A stretch of 64,000 bases of DNA from Alectoria sarmentosa. Taxonomy: Eukaryota > Ascomycota > Lecanoromycetes > Lecanorales > Parmeliaceae. Below the pieces are notes generated by a model, which ran no database searches, was not told where the DNA came from, and saw only the letters and a program-made list of their open reading frames with translations. Below, in pieces: positions 11,103-20,018 of the stretch (positions within the stretch are counted from its first letter, which is position 1; the number at the start of each line of letters is the position of its first letter). The position numbers and the translations under genes are program-made. The DNA is taken from the NCBI GenBank assembly GCA_009733775.1, contig WOGZ01000001.1, positions 124,001 to 188,000 of the forward strand. The letters are read 5' to 3'.

Positions 11103-11992
11103 GCTGCGAGTACCAGCGGGAAGACATCGAGAGCAGATTTTCTCCAGCAACATACTATATTGCGGCCTCTGCGGCTTGAATATATCAAGCGGACCAGTTT
11201 CGATGCACAGGAAGAGGTGATATCATTGCTCCATATAGTCTCATTGGGAGCTTTGACATGGTGAGCAGGCTATCACTTCGAGGAAAAGCATAGGCTGATA
11301 TCATCTCATAGCAGCTTTCAGAGATACTACATGTATTGCCCAAATAGCTGTAGTGCCAAATGAGGTAATGTACCTAAAGTCACGCATAGCGGGCAAAAAT
11401 TCTGAACGAAATTGTTGACCACTCGGGCGCGTTGCCAGAGAAAATGACAATCGTCACGAAAGTTTCCCAAATGATCGTTATTTAATCGGCAAGGGACTTG
11501 CGTTTAATTTTCTTTAGTCAATATCTTTGACAAAAGAGCCATTTTTTCTGGTGATACCCCATAGAGTATTGGCAAATGAAAAAAATGGAGCTCTCTCTTG
11601 TCATTAGCAAGTCTTGGAAGCGAAGGAGAAGGAATTGCAGGGAAGGCTGAAGGGAGAGCTGGTGGCAGCAGCAATATTATGATGTAAGAGAGACCAATAT
11701 GGTGTGCTGTTCTAATACGTGGAGAGAGTAAGCAATTTTCCTTGCAAAACTCTCGATTTGTTAAACACATGAGATTATTGCATGGCCCATCCGTGCATGT
11801 TCTCCTTGGACAATCACCTAGTCCGAGATGAAGGTACGAGGGGTATTTGTCGTTTCGGCAGGCAAGATGAAAGCAGTGGCAAGCTGGAAAACGGCCACTT
11901 GATTGATCGTTGACCCCCAAAACGGCCCGAGCAAGATGAGAATGCTTGAGAATGGTCTAATCCTGATGTTCCAATGGGCTTGAGTGTTGGCT
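11103..11992. other. Convergent intergenic
   Basis: About 0.9 kb between the 3' ends of the small basic protein gene and the asparaginase gene. Short open frames on the minus strand (11504-11920) have no recognisable features. I see no RNA gene. Confidence 0.45.
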
Positions 11993-13597
11993 TCAATACT
12001 CGTCTTTGAAGACCATGACCCTTTCTCTGCCGTGATCATCCACCCAACACCTGAACATGCCTCCACAGTTGAAGTCGAAGACCACTGTACCTCTTCCGCC
12101 CACCAACTCAATGCCGATAATGCCCCCTTCTCCTTCACCAGTCTCACCCCAGCGGTCTCCAGCCGACCGTTGCAGCTCTCCTCCCGAACCTGCTATCTGG
12201 TTTACTGAGGACGCAAGAGTGCGATCAGGTGAGAATCGGACTATCGCACCTGCAGTACGGGCGGCTGCGAGACGAAGAAACGAGTCGCCATTGCCAGTAC
12301 CACTCATCGCTACGGCCTTGATACTACTCATACTCTCCTCTGCTTTTTCCGGTCCCAGCTCCTGGAAGGATAGTAATTCTTGATAGTCTGAGAATTTGGG
12401 AATGCAGTCTCCCATAAAATTGCGCAGTCCGTCCGCAATATTGTTCAAGGCTGCTGGTATCCGGGATGACAGATCTTGTGGTTGCCTCGTTCTATTCTCG
12501 AATGACTGCTGATTCCATTTTTCGGCCCAAAACCCCGCCCCTATGGTAGGTGTGTCTCCGATTCGACCAGAAAGCTTATTTGTAAGGCCACCTGTGCTGG
12601 TTGCCACGCACATTGTACCATTCTGATCCAATGCGACACAGCCGACTGTACCCTGTGGGAGATAGGCTTGACCGTCCCATCCGCTGTCCTGCTCTGGGAA
12701 TAGTGGCCAACGATACTGGTCCTCTTGGTGTTCTTCGTATTCATTGTGCAAGGCGTATCCTTCATCTTTCGCTTTAACAAATAGTGACACCTTGTCAGGA
12801 GTTTTTTGTCTCAAAGTTCTCTCGTCTTCAGATTCATGCAAGCCTCTCTTATGCTCATCCCACCTTCTTCTCGTCCAGAAATAGCTTTCGTTCACCATGT
12901 CTAAACCCCAGCCTTTGGCCAGATTTTCGACTGTCTCTCCACCAAGACAGCAATGACCCTGCGCCCCTCCTGCACGTCCGTTTAGATCGCCACCTCTTGA
13001 ACCGTCTTTCTCGCCACGGACGAGCATCTCGCGTGCTAATTTGATGGGGTTTTTAACTTTCTTGACCAGGACGACAGCACAAGCTCGTTTGCGAAACCCC
13101 TGAGTCACCATGACCTGGCCACGGTCATTCAAGGTCCGCGTCCCTTAGAACGGGTTGAATTCAATGCGTACAGCTGGCTTCAAGCGTCCGTGAATGGAAG
13201 AAATGGGAATGTAATATGCAGACCCGTTCATAACACCACGATCGTAAACGAAGAGGACCAAGAAAAGTAGTCTTGCTCACCGAAGCCTCCAATTCGATAG
13301 TGCCATCTCTGGTGAAGACCTGCAACACATCTTAATAGAAAGTTATAGACAGAATACTAGCTCACATACGGCACCTTTCCCGCAATTGAACAGCGGAGAA
13401 TCCTCGAACAAGGCCACAGCATGTGTGGCAGCATTCAAGGCACTTGCACCATTAGAAAGGAGAGCAGAAGTAGATCGATGGATATTCAGTAAGGTGGAAG
13501 AGTATATTTTCCAGGCGTGAGGACTGAGGTTTTTTCTTGTGATATTGCCAGCACCGCCATGGATGATGAGACGCGGTTTGGTTGTGGAAGAAGACAT
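11993..13597 (-). CDS. Threonine-type asparaginase (Ntn hydrolase)
   Basis: Three exons on the minus strand, 13370-13597, 13281-13319 and 11993-13114, encode 462 residues (introns 50 and 166 nt, both phase 0). The N-terminus KPRLIIHGGAGNITR and the GGAG motif are typical of the plant-type asparaginase/isoaspartyl peptidase/aspartylglucosaminidase family. NCGKGAVFTRDGTIELEAS follows. The nucleophile is the Thr of PQGTVGCVALD at about residue 245, which becomes N-terminal after self-cleavage; STGGLTNKLSGRIGDTPTIG lines the active site. A long charged insert (about residues 125-235) precedes the cleavage site. C-terminal signatures are SGTGNGDSFLRLAA, GGELQRSAGDRWG and FDFNCGGMFRCWV. The enzyme should release ammonia and aspartate from asparagine or similar amides. 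The Met at 13597 was preferred over one eight codons upstream because MSSSTTKPRL gives a family-like start. Confidence 0.88.
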
Positions 13598-14040
13598 GTA
13601 TGTATTTCCAGATAGGCACAATGAGCAAAAAATACCGTTTCAGTCTCAGGGGTGGTATTGATCGAAAACGAACAGATTCAAGTAGCGGCTGATGGGGATC
13701 AATACAACACAACCTCGGCAATAACAGCTGCAGGATTCCGTGTTGCGTGCTCAAGAAAAATAGCTTCGAGGTTGAAGTTTGCCTCTTTGACTCGGAAGGA
13801 AAAGACTGAGAATGATCTGAGAGTGTGTTGAGACTCCTGTTGATTTCTTCTCACATGTGACTTCTTTCAACAAGGTTCACCCCTCACGCTGGTGACGCCT
13901 GCGGACCGCCTAAAATAATAAATCGCGCCCGTGCTTACCCCACGGCCAGGTCTCCAGCCGAAAGTCCTGGACCACGCTACAGCCCTAACCCTATTTTCGG
14001 AATGCGGCCCGGGAGCCAAGGAATGTTTTGTTGGAGCGCC
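13598..14040. other. Upstream region of asparaginase, not strongly AT-rich
   Basis: About 440 bp of normal base composition between the asparaginase start and the AT-rich transposon relic. It presumably holds the asparaginase promoter and leader. I see no coding feature. Confidence 0.45.
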
Positions 14041-14041
14041 T

Positions 14042-14069
14042 ATCCGATAACCGCCGAGAGGCAACAAAT
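14042..14069 (+). repeat. Left inverted repeat of piggyBac-type relic
   Basis: ATCCGATAACCGCCGAG followed by AGGCAACAAAT. The inverted partner lies at 15981-16012, with a few bases of difference and a short insertion between the two blocks. Confidence 0.7.
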
Positions 14070-14140
14070 GTGATTTTTTTCTACTATTTTCAACATTACA
14101 CTCCTCCACCACCATATGATATATTATGAACGATTGATGT

Positions 14141-14323
14141 TTATCCTGTAGAGTCCATAGCACCTTGCCTTTCATGAAATCGCTTTACACAGTCTTCTTT
14201 GCGACATAAGAAGACATTACACATCGCACATCTCCCTTTAATTCTTTTGATGCGCCCTTCATTATGATTAATCTTTTTTCTAAACCCCTTATTTTGATCC
14301 TTTATTCGACACATAATGCACAT
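14141..14323 (-). pseudogene. piggyBac transposase C-terminal Cys-rich fragment
   Basis: A 60-codon open frame with paired cysteines (CIMC, later CAMC, then LC, CV and a final His-Glu) in the spacing of the Cys-rich finger at the C-terminus of piggyBac transposases. It is the least damaged part of the relic and sits at the 3' end of the minus-strand transposase, as expected. Confidence 0.65.
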
Positions 14324-14893
14324 TCGAATAATCTTTAAATCTTGTTAATTATGATTATTTTATAATGGTTTCGAAAGCATCGTAATAAAGATGAGAGATG
14401 AACGTTTTCGATTAAAACATTTATCCTTTAATAGCTTCACAATCACGATTTTTAAAAACGTTTAATGCTTTTAATGAGTTTGTCTCATTGGTTCACATAG
14501 ATAGTATGCATTGATAAGATTCTCATTCAAATGTTAGTTGAATAAAAACATTCAATTTCGATTGCAAGCCCGTTAATTAATGTATATAATCGTAAAAGCA
14601 TTAAATCGATTCACTTTTTTCATATATTTATTGTAATAAAAAAACAATTTGGGAACTTTTAATATTTTTTTCGAAACATCATTTTTATTCTTTTTGAAAG
14701 TAAATAAAATAATATAAGCATTTATATTGATTTTATTAAAACGTTTTCTTTTTTTGAAGACAGAGTTATTAATTTCTCGAATATTATATACAGTGATAAG
14801 TGTTAAAATAAGGTTATTGTCTTGTTAGGTTATTATAAAAACGTTATTTTATATTATTGTTATAAGAACTCCGTACGAAATATCTTTAGAAAA

Positions 14894-15088
14894 TTATTGT
14901 TTCATTTTTACGAATAAATTTAAAAGATCTTTTCGAATTGATTTTATGATTTCACACATCGCAATTTCTTTAACTTTTAAGATCATAATCAATTTCAGAT
15001 TATTGAAGTAATTATTTATAAAAAGAATAATGTCAGAGAGTAATATGTTAGTGATTAATTTAATTATTATGACTGATGTGTTTCTCAA
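14894..15088 (-). pseudogene. piggyBac transposase catalytic-core fragment
   Basis: A 64-codon frame containing ILFINNYFNNLKLIMILK and IAMCEIIKSIRKDL. This corresponds to the third-Asp block of the family (normally xDNxFTS followed by GTxRxNRK). Here the catalytic Asp reads Asn and Gly-Thr reads Glu-Ile, changes compatible with G-to-A mutation. Confidence 0.65.
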
Positions 15089-15980
15089 TTCTTTAACTTT
15101 TAACTTATCTTTTAAGCCTTATATAGAAAAATATCACGAATAATTATAAAGATATTCTTTATTATTGATTGTAAAAATCTTATATTCTTTCGAAATTAAT
15201 TTATTTAACATTATAGTGAAATGATGAGTCCGCTCTATTTTCTTAATTATATATTTATTAATTATTATATAAAAATTAAGAGTACGCAGAATTCTTCAAT
15301 TTTTTCGAATTTCGTTCGTAAATAATTAAAGTTTTTTATATCATATAAGTTGTTTTTATTTGTTTTTTTCAATAATTATATAATTCTCTTCGCTTGAATT
15401 TAAGCAATGAATAAACTTTTTAAAAAAGATATATCGATTTTAAATCATTTTTTCAATAAAAATAAAAGTTATAAGAGCAATATTATTAATCTTTTAATAA
15501 TTATAAATAATAGAAAAATGAAAAATACTCATATAAATAATGATAGCGATAAATATTTTGAGCTTCGATACATCGATAAATTTTCAAATAAATTTCAGAA
15601 CGTTTTAAGCAATCGTATACAAATTAATATTTTTATAAAGCATATCTTATATAATAGTAGTTTATATAAAATCAAACACGATATAAGAAATAAAAAATAT
15701 GTTTTTAGAAAGATGAGTGACAGCCGCGCGATCCTTTATCTCCATTGATTGATATTGTGAAAATGATGAGATGCGGGAGAGTAGATTATCGAGGTTTTTA
15801 AGGTGTGTGTCTCTTTTTTTGTCTTTGACCGCTTTTTTTTGATTCTTTAAGGCTTGATTTAATTCGTATTTATCAGGCGCCGATATGATAGCAATTTGAG
15901 ACATATTTGATTATGATATGATTGAATAATAAATAAAATAAAAAAGTCGCGTGTTTGAAATTCGTGATTTTCCGGAAAAA

Positions 15981-16012
15981 ATTTGTTGCCATCGGCTCGG
16001 CGGTTATCGAAT
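15981..16012 (-). repeat. Right inverted repeat of piggyBac-type relic
   Basis: On the minus strand this reads ATTCGATAACCGCCGAG, a short spacer, then GGCAACAAAT, mirroring 14042-14069. The bases just outside read CCCTAAGGTATATT on the minus strand, which could be the true terminus. Confidence 0.7.
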
Positions 16013-16260
16013 AATATACCTTAGGGATCTCTTTTGGGGTCTGGCCCCTGGGAAGGGCATGGGACCCAAGCTGGGCTCAGATCAGATATATTTCCGATCA
16101 CAACTTGGGTCCTCAACCGTTGTCATTGGGAGGGGCCCAAGATATTACACTTGGGGTCAAAATGGCAATCCGAACCCTATCTCCAGGTCAAGGTCCTCGC
16201 TAATCGTTTGGGGCCCAAAGCTAAGGCAACGTCTACTAGCTCCGGTTTCTAACCTTTCTC

Positions 16261-19200
16261 ATGGCCCATTTACTACTCCCAACCTTGCCGCTTGGAGGTA
16301 AGAGTGGTAGCGAAAACGATGAATCTGACGCTGCAACTGATGCTGAAGGCCACGGAGATGCTCCTCCGACCTCCTTGAAAGCCACAAGTCCGACTTTATT
16401 CCACAAGATCCAGAACCAGCCGTCGATTCTTGCCCTTTTGGTGTCCGATTCCAAACTGTATGCTGGCACGCAGAATGGAGACCTGCTGGTGCGCTTCTCT
16501 GTGAAACTGGGACACGGTTTCAAGGCCGCTGACAAGAGGAAGGTGTGGTCTCTAGAAACGTATGAGCTGCTTTCGACTGTCAATGCGCATAGAGGCAGTG
16601 TGCTATGTCTCTGCTTATCCACCGACCAAACTCTCCTATTCTCAGGCGCTGGAGATGCCATTGTCAACGTATAGGTGTCGCACACCAATCGTCATGAGGC
16701 TTACTGACGTGTTCAGGTCTGGTGCACAAAGACTCTTGATCGTCTCTACTCCATATACTCCGCATATGACGTTGGGGACGTCTTTTCAGTTGTCTACTCC
16801 CAAGATCTGCAGACTGTCTATCTAGGAGCTCAAAACACAAGCATACAAGTGAATTTCTACTTATACCTCTATCGAAACTTATCATCACCATGCTAAACCC
16901 CCCCTAGTGGTATGACCTATCGCAGAAGGACATCAGACCTCCACCAGACCCGAAATTGCACCCATCTTATCGCAACCATCGCTTCTTTGACTCCAAAGGT
17001 CCCACTGGTGTCTCCACACCACGCCCTCTTTCCGCATCCGAAACGCTGTCTTTCGGCGGCCAGGATCTTGAAATAGACAAAGAACATATAATCCAATATG
17101 CGCATTACGGCTATGTCTACTGCATGTTGCTGTCAAGGGGTCTAGACGCCGATGAAGCTGATGCAGAGACGTTGATATCTGGAGGTGGTGATGGCATAGT
17201 CAAGCTGTGGTCCCTGGACAGCGATGAAAGCGGCGCGTTGAGTGAGGAGATCTCGTTAGAAAATGGGGATGGATCCGTACTTTCTATGGCACTCGATGGC
17301 ACGGTGCTCTACACTGGGCGCTTAGAAGGAGACGTCAATGTTTGGGACCTCGATACTCGACAATTGATTCGGACTGTGAAAGCCTACAACGCCGACATTC
17401 TGGCTCTGGCTGTTGGCTACGGTCTCCTTTTTGGTGGAGGATCTAACGGTATCACAAAGGTAAAGATTCCAATACTAATCCCATGCTTCAAGACTAAAGA
17501 TTCAATTAAATCAGATCTTCAATTCGCGCCATGAAAACGTTAACAGATGGAGGGCCCATGATCATCTCATTCTCGCTTCTGCTGTCGCATCATTCAAGAG
17601 CAATGAGATATATGTGACAGGAGGTAACGATGGCTGCATTGCGATCTGGGACGTCAGTGAGTGCGTCAATAGACCCGGGAGAGGGTCCAGAATTAGCGAT
17701 GGTAAGCGTGACTGACTCCCTCTACATTTACAGCTCACCAATATGCACAGAACAACTCGTCTTATCTCTTGAAAAGCTCGTGTCGTATTGTACGGTATCT
17801 TCGAACCCCGACTATGCCCAGGACTGCCGGCGTGGAGCGTCTTTCTTGAGAAATCTATTCAAGCGATTGGGTGCTCAGACGGAGCTATTTAGCACCAAAG
17901 ATTCCAGGAATCCTGTAGTCTTCGCCCGATTTGAAGGCAAAGAGAAGGGCCCGGCGCTCGGCAAGACTATTATGTTTTACGGGCACTACGATGTAGTCGC
18001 GGCAGAGGATAGGGAACAGACATGGTATGCCAATCCTTTCGAGATGCAAGGCGTCAATGGCTACCTGTATGGGCGAGGTGTATCAGACAATAAAGGTCCA
18101 ATGTTGGCAGCTCTTTATGCCGCTGCGGATATAGCCGCCGAACAAAAGCTCAATTCTGACATAGTTTTCCTGGTAGAGGGTGAGGAAGAATCCGGGTCAA
18201 GGGGATTCCAAGAAGCTATCAAGAAGAACAAACAGATAATTGGGGACGTCGACTGGATCTTACTAGCAAACAGTTACTGGCTCAATGACGACATTCCTTG
18301 CTTGACGTACGGCCTCAGAGGGGTCATTCGAGCCACGATCGAAGTGGCAAGCGAACGCCCAGACCTGCATAGTGGTGTCGACGGTAGCCAACTCATCAAT
18401 GAGGCTTTGAAAGATGTCATCGCATTGCTCGCAAAGCTGACAGGGCCCAACGGCGAAGTCAACATCCCTGGCTTCTACGACGATATACCAGCTACGACAC
18501 GAGAAGAGGACGCCATGTACGATGCCATAAGTAGAACGTTACTTCGCAATAATCCCGACCTTGGCGACGCTGAGAGTCTTACAGCATCATTTAAAGCTAG
18601 ATGGAGAGAGCCTTCACTTACAATCCATCGTGTCGATAATTCTGGGCCTGCAAATTCCACCATCATATCTCGCGTTGCTAAAGCGGATGTATCTCTCCGC
18701 TTAGTGCCAAACCAGACTACTGCGGTGGTCAGGAAAGAGCTGCTCAAAGCATTGGAAATTTCGTTTGACCAGTTGAACTCTTCAAATGAGCTCACAATCA
18801 AGATAGAACACCAGGCTGAACCCTGGCTGGGGGATCCGAAAAATGAGATTTTCCAAACACTCGAGAAGGCAGTGATGGAGGTGTGGGGTTCCAAGGGCCA
18901 TGAAAGAAGAAAGTCCGTCCCAGTAAAAAAGCGGGCGTCGCAAGATCTCTCGAACGGGCTGAAAAGCCCCAAACTTCCACCAGCGACATCTTCAACGCTT
19001 TCAAGCGGTGGCGGCGGACTCTCTCATGCCAACACGGCAATAAGCAAGGACAATGCTGAGTCGCAGAAACAGCGCCCTTCGCAAAAGCCCCTTTACATTC
19101 GCGAAGGCGGGTCCATTTCTGCCATCCGCTTTCTCGAGCAGGAATTCGATGCTCCCGCGGCACATTTGCCGTGTGGTCAAGCCAGCGACAGTGCTCATCT

Positions 19201-19285
19201 TGACAACGAAAGACTGCGGCTACTAAATCTCTACAACAGCCGAAAAATCTTCAAAAAAGTTTTCCAGGAATTGCCACTTCGGTAA
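16261..19285 (+). CDS. DUG2: Dug2-type protein: WD40 repeats plus M20 metallopeptidase
   Basis: Six exons, 16261-16488, 16543-16668, 16717-16848, 16908-17459, 17515-17701 and 17751-19285, encode 919 residues (yeast Dug2 is about 880); introns are 48-59 nt. The N-terminal 400 residues carry WD40 blades: VWSLETYELLSTVNAHRGS, SGAGDAIVNVWC, SGGGDGIVKLWSLD, GDVNVWDLDTR, TGGNDGCIAIWDVS. The C-terminal half is an M20 fold with metal-site motifs FYGHYDVV (His and Asp near 487 and 489), GRGVSDNKGPML (Asp near 521), VEGEEESGS (Glu pair near 553) and a late SDSAHLDNE His. Dug2 works with Dug1 and Dug3 in gamma-glutamyl-transpeptidase-independent glutathione breakdown in the cytosol. The first 25 residues are weakly supported: the start lies only 250 bp from a transposon relic and GGTAAGAG near 16295 could be a donor, so the true first exon may differ. 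Confidence 0.88.
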
Positions 19286-20018
19286 TGGGAGAAGCTTCCT
19301 TTCGATCGCATTGCTATGTGTCCTAGAGTCTAGTCTCCGCTTGTGTAGATACCCCTTTAGTCTGTTTTTGAGAGCGTTCTGCCTGCAAGACGCGAAGATA
19401 GAGGAGAAAGTAGCCAAAGTCATGCATAAAGAAAAGTATAGGGAAAGTCAAGATTCTGAATCCGCATAGGCGAATTGTTCAGAAACGTTGACAGTCCCAA
19501 GAGCTCCCATCTATTCATTCTCGCATACTTTTGTGGCTATCAACCCGCAAAAAGTGACGCTTTGAAACTGCACATATTTATGGCTATCGACTAAAACAAG
19601 TCAGCTCTTCCTGTCAAACAATGTCGAGCAATAGATTTGAGACAATCCTATTGAGGCGTGCCGACATCATGGGGACGACAAATCTTGGTGACTTTACTGC
19701 TGCATTCTTTATGAAAAGTTTCTGGCCAAGCAGCAGAGAGATGCACTCTGCACTCTGTAGAATTGGAATAAATAGTAAGCATCAAGAGGGATAAACGACT
19801 GTCTGTATTCATCGGGTTTGTCTTGGACGAGTGTGATAATACCCGCAAGTATGACGGAATTTAAGGGCTCGTGGGGCTGGAACGTCACATTTCCTCCTCC
19901 TCCTCCAGCTCCAGGCTACCTTTTCCCCTCATCTGCTGTTAGCAATACTCTAGAGTAAACGCGAACTACCCCATCATTAAGACAGACAGCATATATTCTT
20001 GCCTCGAGGAAGAGCTCT
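19286..20018. other. Intergenic upstream of BTB gene
   Basis: About 730 bp holding the DUG2 3' end and the BTB gene promoter. Short open frames are not gene-like. I see no repeat or RNA gene. Confidence 0.45.

Larger units (their letters stand above)
14041..16012 (-). mobile_element. RIP-degraded piggyBac-type DNA transposon
   Basis: An AT-rich island of about 2 kb. Imperfect inverted repeats lie at 14042-14069 and 15981-16012, sharing ATYCGATAACCGCCGAG and GGCAACAAAT. On the minus strand, broken frames match a piggyBac (DDE_Tnp_1_7) transposase in order: about 15170-15250 TIMLNKLISKEYKIF (family: NKPISEGYKIW), then KEYLYNYS, then within 14894-15088 DIILFINNYFNNLKL and KEIAMCEIIKSIRKDL (family: DNYFTS...GTxRxNRK), and at 14141-14323 a C-terminal Cys/His finger with CIMC, CAMC and LC spacing. 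A lysine-rich piece at 15662-15904 may be the N-terminus. Stops, frameshifts and TA bias indicate an old inactive copy. Outer ends and the expected TTAA target duplication are not resolved. Confidence 0.7.

Noticed and set aside
15407..15748. Plus-strand frame of 113 codons in the AT-rich island
   Set aside because: Lys/Asn/Ile-rich composition follows from AT bias, and the transposase traces lie on the opposite strand.
16020..16260. GC-richer segment between the relic and DUG2, considered as an upstream exon
   Set aside because: Frames read as Gly/Pro/Arg-rich without family resemblance, and no splice junction gives a plausible join.
17630..19285. Separate M20 peptidase gene starting at an internal Met
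   Set aside because: The WD40 exons upstream join it in phase, and the WD40 plus M20 architecture is the known Dug2 layout.
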